64,000 bases of DNA, from the NCBI RefSeq assembly GCF_022539505.1, contig NC_061514.1:246934124-246998123 (forward strand), written 5' to 3'. The position numbers and the translations under genes were made by a program. The notes beneath the pieces were generated by a model that saw only the letters and a list, made by a program, of their open reading frames with translations, had not been told where the DNA came from and ran no database searches. Positions 49,589 through 60,360 of this stretch are shown here, in pieces. This DNA comes from Lolium rigidum. Its lineage: Eukaryota; Streptophyta; Magnoliopsida; Poales; Poaceae. Each line of letters starts with the position of its first letter. Position 1 is the first letter of the stretch.

Positions 49589-49654
49589 CGAGGCCGCGCC
49601 ATTGGTGTCGATATAAGGAGGTGGATTTGGAGCCGCCGCTATTTGCAGATGTTG

Positions 49655-51974
49655 TCAATTTGCATCCGTAATCGCGGGAGGTGGTGGAAGGTGGATCTCA
49701 CTCCTTGGCCCTTGAGGGTTTCGCTGTGCTGCCTGCGCGTTAGCGTGCCCTGCATATTTGTTCAACGCCTGGAAAGTTCGACAATCCTTCTGTAGATGTC
49801 CCGACTGCCTCTTCCCATTGTTGTCGAGATAAAAATGCATTTGACATGGTCCGTTCAACATATCCTCGGGAGATATATATGGCCTCTGGAACCTTGGACC
49901 ATTATTTTGTCTATTGGGACGGGAGCCATCCTTGTAGTCGCTACGCTGCTCACCACTTTTTTATAATCATATCGATTGTTTCCACCGCTATTTCCTCTAA
50001 ATCCAGCCGATATTTGGCCAGGAGCATCATAATCTGAAAACTGTCGAGGAAATCGTCGCCTATTTTGAAAGTTTCGGCTGCGGTCCTCCTCAGACGACCT
50101 ATGCCTCTTATTGTGAACAGCATCCTCTCCATCTGCCCACCGATTCGCTATCTCCATTAATGCTGATATTGTCTTTGGGTTGGTTCTTCCCAAATCCTCG
50201 ACGAAGTCCCTCCTTCGAATACCAGCAACAAATGCATCCATCGCTCTCTCGTCAGATATATTTTCTACCGAGTTTTTGATGATGTTCCACCACTGGATAT
50301 ACGTTCTCACTGATTCGTCGTATTTCTGCCTGCAATCCCTCAGCTGCTCCAATGATGCAGGTTTTTTGCACGTGGATCGAAAATTCTTCACGAATATATC
50401 CTCGAAACTTTCCCAGCTGTCGATAGACCCAGGAGACAACTTCTTTATCCACGATCGTGCGGCACCACTCAAGTGTACTTGAATGCTCTGCATGGTTGTT
50501 GCTCTAGTTCCACCCACCAACTTTACCGTCTCGAGGTAATCTATTAGCCAGTCCTCAGGATCTTGTGATCCATCGAATTTTTTGTAATTATCGGGTAGCT
50601 TAAACCCAGATGGTACTCGAGTTTTTCGGACTCGTCTCGTAAAGCACGGGAGTCCGCACATATCCTCTTCATCAATCTCTGGTGAGTGCTGACATTCCCT
50701 TCTTTCCTGTTGTGCTCTGTCCACCCTTGCTTGAGTCGCTGCGTCTCTTGCCCACTCGTTCTCGCGGGATCTTGTACCGCTGCAGCAGGTCGTGGACTAT
50801 TTTGCCTTGCAGATCCTTCGGGAGGCGTATTTGCGAACGCTGTTCCCATGGCTCCAACTCCCGCCATGGCCATGTTATACAACGCTTCTCTTGGATCTCC
50901 GGGAGGTGGCCTGGATGCCAGGATGAAAGCTTGTGTCGCCATGTATCCAGCTTCTGGTGTTTTGGGAATAATATTCCCCCTCGTGTCGATCGACATAAAG
51001 GACATGTCGAGGTTTTGAATTAAATTCTCCCTGTCAGCCTCAGGTATATTTTGCAGCCGAGATCTTGCTCTATTTCGAGCTGCTCTATGACTATCTCCTC
51101 CCGAAGTACCTGATTGTCGACTCAACTCAGCTCTTCGCCTGCTTGACTCAGAAGCCGCGGCTCTCCTCCTGTTAAGCTCGGCTGTCTGTTTCTCGAGTTC
51201 TCGTCCCACACGGGCGAGTCTATATTGGTATGCTTGCAACTCTTCAGCTGTGGCAGTCACAGTCATTGGCTTCGTGCCATCCATAGCTCTTGCAGCTCTA
51301 TCCCAAGCCACTTGTGGAAGTTGTACCATCTCTCATGTTCCAGGTCCAATATATTTGGTTCCCAAACCTCGCGTAAGATCAGCGGGATCGACGTACGGAT
51401 TCCCCGCGTTATCGAAGTTCTCCGATGTCTCCTCCTGTGGTCGGCTTGTATCCCCGATTGCATAAATTTGATGGTATCTTGAATTTTGATATTTGTCGGG
51501 ATTGGTGTCACCATTATATAGATCGGTGAAGACCTCTCCAACAATAGTGGATCTGTCGATGAAGCTGAAGTTGTCGATGTTGTCCGAGTCGCTGCTTATA
51601 TTGGAGTCCGCAGATGACTCGAAGGACATGTCACCGAAGATCTTGACGAGCTTCTCGCTAGCCGCGGTTTTGATGAAGTGTGGCGGCAAAATCTCTTCAG
51701 CGCCTGTCTCGAACGATGATGACGAGTCCGAAAAATCGGAATCGGCCGCTGACAATCCCGACGAAATCGGAACCTCGAGACGATACGATCCTTCTTTCTC
51801 GACGCGAAAGTGGAACCTTCCGAACGTCATCTCCATAGGCTCCTCCAGATACGCATATGCATCCAAACGGGAGGGAGGGTGAGGAACAAAATCGACGAGA
51901 TCAGTTTCGATATGTTTACCTCTATCATTCGCGTTGCTTGCTACCGAAGAAGTCGACGATCTTGAACGTGCCAT
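49655..51974 (-). pseudogene. Tat Gypsy gag, three frames
   Basis: The ATG at 51974 (MARSRSSTSS) opens an acidic, Ser-rich N-terminal part to about 51333. After a stop comes an Arg/Glu-rich coiled part (51329 to about 50720), then the capsid domain (50620-50100) with FDGSQDPEDWLIDYLETVK and SWESFEDIFVKNF. A C-terminal nucleocapsid-like part (near 49830-49770, HLQKDCRTFQALNKY) lies after another frame change. The gag protein would form the particle. Confidence 0.85.
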
Positions 51975-52020
51975 CGAGATCAGCTCCTTGTCGCCTCTAA
52001 TTCCCACAGACGACGCCAAT

Positions 52021-52411
52021 TGACAAGGGATTAACTTGTCAACGCCCACGGATAGTAGACTAGGGTTTAGTTGGAAGTAGAGGGTAAGTAGATCTCGAGG
52101 GTTTCAGCCGGAAAAGTATTCGACTACTAGAAAACTAGGGTTGTGTTGACAATGAATCGATCCTCTTTTCGTCCCTCGACTCCCCTTTATATAGGAGGTG
52201 GAGCCGAGGGTTTCGTGACACACAAGTTACAGAATTCGGGAGACAATTAGAGTCCGTCCCGTTGTAGTTACAAGTCAAGATACCTAATACAAGTCTATCT
52301 TTCCAAACTCTCTCCTAACTGGGCTTCCGAACTTCATAATCTTCGGATTGTGGGCCTTCAATAAAACCCCGGGTACCATCTTTGGCAGGCCCATTGGGGA
52401 TGCCTATATCA
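52021..52411 (-). repeat. 5' LTR of the Tat Gypsy element
   Basis: On the minus strand it runs from TGATATAGGC (52411) to CCCTTGTCA (52021), 391 bases, and is followed by ATTGGCGTCGTCTGTGGG, the primer-site region usual in this clade. TATA box CCTATATAAAGG at 52195-52184. No partner LTR is found at the left end. Confidence 0.82.
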
Positions 52412-53098
52412 AACGCTGCCGAAAAGGAACTCCATGAAGTTCTAGTAAACCGGTGAAGGCTGACGGACATAGTTCTTGTGGATAAAAGCAACCTTTTGAA
52501 GAAATGGTTATGAAAACCTGCATTGGTATTAGACTTTCTGGTCTAATGCTGTAGCTAGTGCATTAAACACCTCTTTCCTATAATGAACTTGTTGAGTACG
52601 CTCGTACTCATCCCACCCTTAAATCCCCTGCTTAGATATGGAGGCATCGAAGGAGGATCTACAGTGCAACTCGAAGACCGAGGAGTCAACAACTACTTCA
52701 AGGGACAGGAACCTGCCGGAAGAGTCATATACCACATCTACCATGGAGAAAACCTAGATTAAGCAGTAGAAGAGAACTAGCTCCCTAAACCTAGCTCCTA
52801 TTTTGCTAGAATCTAGTCATAGCCTCTATAGCTAGTCAAATACTCTACAAATAGAGTTCGTGATAAGATTAGACCACGAGTCATTCTTCTGGAGTTTATT
52901 TGCAGTTTTACCTGATTGTAAAGTAGGAGGCTGTGTGAATCTTTTGTAAAGAGTCAGTGTTGTAATTCTATAGACATGCCTTGGACCCGCATATGTTTCT
53001 GTTATACCACTCTGAGCGATATAATACTAGTGGAACGGTGTTTCATTGGTGTTATGTCAGACTTGCATACTACACCATGCAGTGGTATGCCGGGTCAC
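52412..53098 (+). repeat. Fragment of an unassigned Gypsy-type LTR
   Basis: Non-coding; contains GAGTACGCTCGTACTCATCCC, GGAGGCATCGAAGGAGGATC and TTTTGTAAAGAGTCAGTGTTG, phrases that recur in several wheat-tribe Gypsy LTRs. It ends around GCCGGGTCACCA. Neither end is certain. Confidence 0.5.
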
Positions 53099-53822
53099 CA
53101 CACTACCCCACCATAGCCGTCGGCCGGCCTCGTTGTTGTCCACGGGAGGCGGCCCATCCACCTCGTACCTGGCGAGCTCCATATCCCGGCGATTGGCGAA
53201 GAACGCATCCCAAGTTGTGGCATTGTCGGGATCCCAGCGGGGATCCATGCGCTGCTCGGGGGTGAGCTCGACGTAGTAGTAGTTGTGGGTGATGGCCGCA
53301 CGCCGAGCTGCACCTTGGGGGCCGGGGAGACCGGCACGCCTCCGGCGCTCAGACGCCAGCCCGGGGGGCATATGAACCCCGACGAGCTGGGGTAGTTTGA
53401 GGCGCTGAGCGCCTCTACCTCCGTGTGCGTGAGGGCAAGATCACCGAACGCCATAGGTGAGATGTGTGGGAGAAATCTGTAAAACCAGGATGAGATGTGG
53501 CCCTTTCACCACTTCCCGCCTTTATATAGCAGCGACAATGGCGGGAAGTGGAAAGGCGAAAAGATGTAGGCGGAACCGACGAAACTGGCGGGAAGATGTA
53601 GGCACGTCTCGCTGCCAAGGTTAGCCCGTAGTGATTTTTCAGCTGTCTGACGCCCCGCTAGGCTCTTTTTCCACTGAATTTGGCCTGAGGATGCCGGATG
53701 GAAAGTTGGGCCATACCGGACGTAAAACTATTTTAAGAGCGGCGGTTGGGCGCGTTTTTTTAGCGCCGGCGTCCCCAAAACGTATAGAGAGCTTTTGGAG
53801 AGACCTAGTGGAGATCTCTAAT
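53099..53822 (-). mobile_element. End of a Harbinger-like DNA transposon with a gene start
   Basis: The right end (TAGTGGAGATCTCTAA, 53809-53824) resembles the GGAGATGCTCTAA terminus seen at 264 and 22660, and the DNA before it has the GCGCCGGCGTCCCCAAAACG phrase common in such elements. On the minus strand a TATA box (CTATATAAA, 53529-53521) precedes an ATG at 53454. The left part is lost at 53099. Superfamily assignment rests on the end motif only. Confidence 0.55.
53100..53454 (-). pseudogene. Transposon protein of unknown function, truncated
   Basis: Starts MAFGDLALTHTEVEALSAS and, after one frame change near 53310 at a CAG triplet, continues YYYVELTPEQRMDPRWDPDN, then WDAFFANRRDMELARYE. 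The first part has no family motif I know. The WDPDNATTWDAFFANRRD-type block recurs in grass transposon annotations, from memory. It is cut at the element's left break. A TATA box lies about 70 bases upstream of the ATG. Confidence 0.5.
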
Positions 53823-53898
53823 ACTAGATAGGTGAAAGCGTGAACATGGGAATGAATGGATGAATGTGTAGACCAGCTGGTAGACGTCGACATCGATA

Positions 53899-54077
53899 CT
53901 ACATCCGTTTCAGTTTAACGACGCAAGACTTGACTTGGCCAATATAACTTTTATGTCACAAATATATATCGTAGATTCGTATGCAACTTTCCAATGATAT
54001 AATTTTGTGCTATATTTATTTTGACAAAATAATGGTTAAACTCTAGCACCTGTTAATCCTGTTAATCTGAGAGGGAG
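53899..54077. mobile_element. Stowaway-type MITE
   Basis: Flanked by TA (53897-53898 and 54078-54079), with inverted ends CTACATCCGTTTCAGTTTAA and, from the other strand, CTCCCTCTCAGATTAA. 179 bases, AT-rich and non-coding: the hallmarks of Stowaway elements mobilised by Mariner transposases. Confidence 0.75.
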
Positions 54078-54079
54078 TA

Positions 54080-54821
54080 CTTGTAATTGCAGGGAAACCT
54101 CACATCAGCGCGTTTGGCCATGCCTGGCTAGCTCCTATGACCTATCTCTTTCAAGTACACTACGCACTTTTGCTATCCACACTCCACACCGGGATCTTCT
54201 GCGCGGCATCGGAAGGAGTCAGGCCTGGTAGAGCCGACAAGACCGGCTGGTGGCCTCGTGCGACGCCGTCCCAAACCCGATGCGTCGTCGCCTACTCGCC
54301 TCTCTTCGGTTCGCCCTTCAGTCCGTGATCCGTCCATGGCTACTGCCAATTCCTGCGCGGCATGGCAGCGCAGTATTTCTATCGCCCACTTGTGCACGGA
54401 GCATATTTTATGAAGAACAAAAGAGGGTCTCCAATTGGATTGCTACCGTATGTGTTACACGTCCCGGCCTGTGATTACTACTGCGGCCACTAGATTCGCA
54501 GCGCTGCTTCTCGTGTCAGTGTTAGTTAGTGTCAGTGCTCGACGAGGATTTATTAGCCTCGCAATAATGGTAATCATTCCCCGAAAACGACATCAACATG
54601 GGATCCCCTCACTTGCATAATTGCACCTGCTGCTGCTGGATACCCCACAATAACTGGACATCGTAGTTATCTTCAAGACACACATCCGGGTGTACTCCTA
54701 CCGCAATGCTAATCAGTGTGGAATATGTACGCACGAGAACAGAAAACGCAAAAAGGAACATGTAACTAGCCAGGGGCGAAGCTTCCAGTATTTTTTTTTG
54801 GTGAAGTAAAGAGCATGGTGT
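54080..54821. other. Unassigned segment
   Basis: No recognisable element or gene. Short open frames here lack domain signals and normal start context. It may be host intergenic DNA. Confidence 0.35.
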
Positions 54822-55183
54822 TTTGGCTCGTAGGTGTATCTACACCTATTAAGAAAACTAAATTTTAAATTAAGTTTAAAATGTTAAATTTTTTTTTGTG
54901 TGTATCCGGACATCCTATGTTAGAGCACAAAAGTTTTTTGCATGAAAACAACATTTTACGTGACCTATGTAAAAAATATAAACAAATATCTCGTAGTAAA
55001 CTTTTTCTGAGCACAAAAAAATTGTTTTTTTTTGCACATAAGCCACATAAATTAATATTTTTTCACGACCCTTTGTGTGTAGGCATAGAACATGTGAAAG
55101 TACACACCGATTTTTTCTGAAAATTTTCGATCTTTTAATATATGTTTTTCCGATAATAGGTGCATCTACGCCTATGAGCCAAA
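54822..55183. mobile_element. MITE with long terminal inverted repeats
   Basis: The left end TTTGGCTCGTAGGTGTATCT and the right end on the other strand TTTGGCTCATAGGCGTAGAT are inverted repeats of about 25 bases with three or four mismatches. The inside is AT-rich and non-coding. The target duplication is not clear, so the superfamily (Mutator or another) is undecided. Confidence 0.7.
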
Positions 55184-55329
55184 GTGGATTTCCGGTGAAT
55201 ACATCCACGTGCATGTGTTTTTTTCTAGACAATTTGAGTGGTTGTACGTCGAAAATGGGTTTCATATGAGGAAGTTATGTGTTCTCTAGTGAACACAGCA
55301 GAAAATTGACTTTGAACATAAAATTAGGA

Positions 55330-55639
55330 TTAGGTATAAAAAACATAGACTCATTTTCTAGGTTCAATGTGGATAAAATTGCTTGTCTTATGGATATTTA
55401 TCATGGATCTTACTATATGCTACAAGATAGCATTGAGCTATTCAAGATTCATACGCCGAAGAATTTGAGAATTAGAGATTTCTTAATATTTGAAATGTAC
55501 TTCCAACGATATTGTCGCTTCTCGGTTGGCGTTGATTTTAATTGTGGCGATGACAAAAATTGAAAGGGGTTTCGCGGTGACAAAGATCATTAACACTAAG
55601 GTGCATGCACATCAAGCAAGGGATATTCAAAAGTCTTAA
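55330..55639 (+). pseudogene. hAT transposase C-terminal remnant
   Basis: The frame from about 55360 reads FSRFNVDKIACLMDIYHG, which resembles the hAT dimerisation region. After a one-base shift near 55525 it reads ALILIVAMTKIERGFAVTKI, close to the LILPVATATVERAFSAMKII block of plant hAT elements, with Pro and other key residues changed. It stops at about 55639. The rest of the element is absent or too degraded to see. Confidence 0.55.
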
Positions 55640-55800
55640 TAGATATAATTATAGAAGATTCTCATAAAAAGGGTCAAGCCTTGCCATTGTGGTGACATTG
55701 TGGGTATGTTTGTAGGTTCTAGTTATATGTTTCTATATATAATATTAATGTCTTAAGGCTATTTTGATCATTATATCATTTTTTACAATTCGCTCTACCT

Positions 55801-55911
55801 AGCAAAGCCGTACAAGTTGACCATGGTATCATTGCCCATAAGGCCGACGCGGAAGGAGCACAAAGTAAGAGTAAAAGGAGTGGAGATCCATGGAGCCTTT
55901 GCCAATGACGT
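55801..55911 (+). other. Possible exon running into the second gap
   Basis: An open frame from an acceptor-like CTACCTAG continues KLTMVSLPIRPTRKEHKV and then VKGVEIHGAFANDV up to the gap. I recognise no family. It could be a low-copy exon, a transposon piece or a chance frame. Confidence 0.25.
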
Positions 55912-56011
55912 NNNNNNNNNNNNNNNNNNNNNNNNNNNNNNNNNNNNNNNNNNNNNNNNNNNNNNNNNNNNNNNNNNNNNNNNNNNNNNNNNNNNNNNNN
56001 NNNNNNNNNNN
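55912..56011. other. Assembly gap (100 N)
   Basis: Exactly 100 N. By comparison with 62397-62545, about 148 bases of the minus-strand LTR end are missing here, plus whatever joined it to the left flank. Confidence 0.9.
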
Positions 56012-57366
56012 AGGGTGATGTGAAAGCAAGAAGAATATGAGAGCAATAGTAATAGTAACACAAGAAATAAAGAATAAAGAATACGCAGGCAATGGCACCA
56101 GAAAATAGTTGATATTACTCAATGTCATATAGGAACGAGTATATGATGATGAGAGATGGATCGGGGTTCCTAGCCATCTACACTAGTGGTAACTCTCCAA
56201 CAATACAGAACAATTACATGGCACTGGATGATTGAAATAGCATTAACATTTAACATCAAGATTATTAATCATGTAGGCATGTTTTCCATATATAGTCATA
56301 CACGTTATTTCGCAATGAGAAACTTGTACAACATCTTTTGTCCAACCAGCCTCGTGGCAGCCGGGCTCTAGGGAATCTCCCATCAGTAATTAAGATACCC
56401 TTTTAATAGAGCACCGATCGCTATCAACACTTGGTGAAAACATGATCCTCATACCTACGCTCCCCTCCGCTATCCCGCCACGTCACTCGGGGCCTCGGTT
56501 CCTAACACAGACATGCAAACAACTTGTAGATACAATCTAAGCAATAAGTATAGAGCTTAAATCTAAGATCATGCCATTCGGGCCCTAGTGACAAGCATTA
56601 AACACAACAAGATTGTAGCAACAATAACTTCATAAACTTTATAGATAGACTAATCATAATGTAACAATCCATCGGATCCCGACAAACACAACACCGATTA
56701 CACCAGATGAATCTCAATCGTAAGGCAGCTCATGAGATCATTGTATTGAAGTACATGGGGGAGAGAATACCAACCACATAGCTAGAACCCGTAGTCCATG
56801 GGGGAACTACTCACGAAGCATGATGGAGGCGGTGGCGTTGATGGAGATGGCTTCCGGGGCATTTCCCCGTCCCGGCAGAGGGTGCCGGGAACAGACTTCG
56901 TCCCCCCGAACGGAGTTTCGCGATGGTGGCGGCGCCCTCGGGAGTCTTTCCGGAGTTTCGTCAATTGGTATCGATGTTTTAGGTCAGGACGGCTTAAATA
57001 GGCGAAGAGGCGGGAGCTCCGAGGGGGCCACGGGGCCTCCTCGAATTTAGGGGGGCGCGCGCCCTTGGGCCGCCCCGCCCACACGGTGGGGCCCCCGTGC
57101 ACCCCTCTCGGTCCCACCGCTTTCCTCAGCTTCCGGAAAAATAAGGCTCCGGGCGTCGATTTCGTCCGATTCCGAGAATATTGCCCGAACAGCCTTTCTC
57201 GGGAACCAAAAACAACAGAAAACAGGAACTGGCACTTCGGCATCTTGTTAATAGGCTAGTTCCGGAAAATGCATAAAAACATTATAAAGTGCGAGCAAAA
57301 CATGTAAATATTGTCATAAAACAAGCATGGAACATCAGAAATTATAGGTATGTTGGAGACGTATCA
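56012..57366 (-). repeat. 3' LTR of a minus-strand Athila-like element (copy A)
   Basis: On the minus strand it starts TGATACGTCTCCAACATACC at 57366, next to the polypurine tract (57367-57380 reads GCATCCCCAAGCTT on the plus strand). The other end is in the gap. Same LTR type as 37606-38905 and 62397-63924. TATA-like CTATTTAAG near 56997. Confidence 0.85.
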
Positions 57367-57663
57367 GCATCCCCAAGCTTAGTTCCATATGCAACGAATC
57401 CGTACAGCTTCCGGGAAAAATAAGGTTCTGGGTGTTGATTTCGTCCGATTCCAAGAATATTGCCCGAACAGCCTTTCTGGAACCAAAAACAACAGAAAAC
57501 AGGAACTGGCACTTCGGCATCTTGTTAATAGGTTAGTTCCGGAAAATGCGTAAAAACATTATAAAGTGCGAGCAAAACATGTAAGTATTGTCATAAAACA
57601 AGCATGGAACATCGGAAATTATAGGTACGTTGGAGACGTATCAGCATCCCCAAGCTTAGTTCC
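57127..57663 (-). repeat. Tandem duplication of the LTR start and polypurine tract
   Basis: 57127-57386 and 57405-57663 are near-identical copies of the first part of the LTR plus the adjoining GCATCCCCAAGCTTAGTTCC. An 18-base joint (ATATGCAACGAATCCGTA) separates them. LTR B (62397-63924) has no such duplication. Confidence 0.85.
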
Positions 57664-60360
57664 TGCTCGCCCTCGAGTAGGTAAACGATAAAAAGAGTAA
57701 TTTCTGTAGTGACATGCTACTTACATAACCTTGATCATACTATTATAAAGCATATGAGATGAATACAGTGACTCAAGGCAATGATCTATAGTTGCTAACA
57801 AATAGATAACATATAGCAAAACTTTTCATGAATAGTACTTTCAAGACAAGCATCAAAAGTCTCGCATAAGATTAACTCATAAAGCAATAAATTAAAAGTA
57901 AAGGCACTGAAGCAACACAGAGGAAGATTTAAGTTTCAGCAATTGCTTTCAACTTCCAACATGTATATCTCATGTATAATTGTCAACACAAAGTAGTATG
58001 ATGAATGCAAATAAGCAAGTATGTAAGAATCAATGCACAGTTGACACAAGTGTTTGCTTCTAAGATGGAAGGAAGTAGGTAAACTGACTCAACATAAAGT
58101 AAAAGAAAGGCTCTTCGCAGGGAGAAACAGGGATTAAATCATGTGCTAGAGCTTTTTAAGTTTTGAAATCATATAGAGAGCATAAAAGTAAAGTTTTGAG
58201 AGGTGTTTGTTGTTGTCAACGAATGGTAGTGGGCACTCTAACCCCCTTGCCAAACGAGACTTTCAAAGAGCGGCTCCCATGAAGGACGTTATCTCCACCG
58301 GCAAGGTAGATCATCCCTCTTCTCTTTTGTTTACACATGTATTTTAGTTTTATTTATGGTTGACACTCCTCCCAACCTTTTGCTTACACAAGCCATGGCT
58401 AACCGAATCCTCGGGTGCCTTCCAACATTCACATACCATGAAGGAGTGTCTATTTGCAAATTTAAGTTGCTTACTGATGAATCAGGGAAAACATGTCAAG
58501 AGAATTATTAATGAAGGTTGATTAATTGGGCCTGGGAACCCCACTGCCAGCTCTTTTTGCAAAATTATTGGATAAGCGGATGAAGCCACTAGTCCATTGG
58601 CCGGTGAAAGCTGCCCAACAAGATTGAAAGATAATACACCACATACTTCCTCATGAGCTATAAAACATTGACACAAATAAGGGGTAATAAAGTTTTGAAT
58701 TGTTTAAAGGTAGCACATGAAGTATTTACTTGGAATGGCAGAAAATACCACATAGTAGGTAGGTATGGTGGACACACATGGCATAGATTTTGGATCAAGG
58801 TTTTGGATGCACGAGAAGCATTTCCTCTCAGTACAAGGCTTTGGCTAGCAAGGTTGTTTGAAGCAAACACAAGTATGAACCAGTACAACAAAACTTACAT
58901 AAGAACATATTGCAAGCATTATAAAACTCTACACTTGTCTTCCTTGTTGCTCAAACACTTTTACCGGAAAATATCTAGACCTTAGAGAGACCAATCATGC
59001 AAACCAATTTCAACAAGCTCTACGATATTTCTCCACTAATAGGTTTAAACTACATGATGCAAGAAACATGATCTACTTGAGAGCTCAAAACAATTGCCAA
59101 GTATCAAATTATCCAAGACAATATGAGGCATTTTCTGTTTCCAACCAAATAGCAATAAGTGCAATAGCTTCCAAATTTTATCATTGAACGTTAAAAGTAA
59201 AATGAAGAACACATGTGTTCATATGAAAAAGCGGAGCGTGTATCTCTCCCACACAAGGATTGCTAGGGTCCGATCTTATTCAAACAAAAACAAAAATAAA
59301 ACACACAGACGCTCCAAGTAAAGAACATAAGATGTGACCGAATAAAAATATAGTTTCAATAGAAGAAACCTGATAAATTGATGAAGAAGGGGATGCCTTG
59401 GGCATCCCCAAGCTTAGACGCTTGAGTCTTCTTGAAATATGCAGGGATGAACCACGGGGGCATCCCCAAGCTTAGACTTTTCACTCTTCTTGATCATATA
59501 TCATCCTCCTCTCTTGACCCTTGAAAACTTCCTTCACACCAAACTTCTCATAAACTTCATTAGAGGGGTTAGTACTCAAAAAACTTTAATACACCTTGGC
59601 CCTGTAGTGACACATTGCAAGAACTCAATAAAACATTAGCTACAGCTCTCCACGTCTAGAAAACCTCACTTAAAGTCCACAAGAGACAATGCAAAAAACA
59701 GAGACAGAATCTGTCAAAACAGAACAGCCAGTAAACATGAATTTTTAAGAGGTACTTCCGTTGCTCAAATCAGAAAACTGAAAACTAATGAAAGTTGCGT
59801 ACATATCTGGGGATCACTCACGTAAATTGGCAGATTTTTCTGAGTTACCTACAGAGAATCATACCCAGATTCGTGACAGCAAGAAATATTTTTCTGCGCA
59901 GAAATCCAAATCTAGCATCAATCTTCTATTAGAGAGTTTACTTGGCACAACATTGCAATAAAATAAAGATAAGGAGAGTTTTCTACAGTAGTAACAACTT
60001 CCAAAACACAACAAAACAGTAGCGAAATAAAGACATGGGTTATCTCCTAAGAAGTGCTTTCTTTATAGCCATTAAGATGGGCTCAGCAATTTTAATGATG
60101 CACTCGCAAGAAATAAGAGTTGAAGCAAAAGAGAGCATCAAAAAGCAAATTCAAAACACATTTAAGTCTAACCCACTTCCTATGCATAGGGATCTTGTAC
60201 ACAAATAAATTCATGAAGAACAAAGTGACAAGCATAAGAAGGTAAAACAAGAGTAACTTCAAAATTTTAAGCATATAGAGAGGTGTTTTAGTACCATGCA
60301 AATTTCTACAACCATATTTTCCTCTCTAATAATAATTTTCAGTAGCTTCATGAATAAACT
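57644..60360 (-). other. 3' internal non-coding region of Athila-like copy A
   Basis: It is the inverted counterpart of the 3' regions at 16714-19295 and 33177-35767, including the conserved hairpin at 59389-59409 and inverted polypurine-like motifs near 59401 and 59463. It reaches a point just downstream of where the coding region would end; no gag or protease is present in copy A. Confidence 0.75.

Larger units (their letters stand above)
40003..52411 (-). mobile_element. Tat-clade Gypsy retrotransposon with two antisense genes, 3' LTR missing
   Basis: 5' LTR at 52021-52411, gag-pol on the minus strand from 51974 to 45628, then two plus-strand genes between integrase and the 3' end. That layout, with genes antisense to gag-pol after integrase, is known for Tat elements (Ogre, Retand, Grande). 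No second copy of the 391-base LTR is present at the left end, so the element is truncated at about 40003. 40003-41300 is non-coding and contains tandem phrases such as CCCGATGGGAGTAGCCCCCGA (40557-40580, 40701-40722). Confidence 0.87.
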
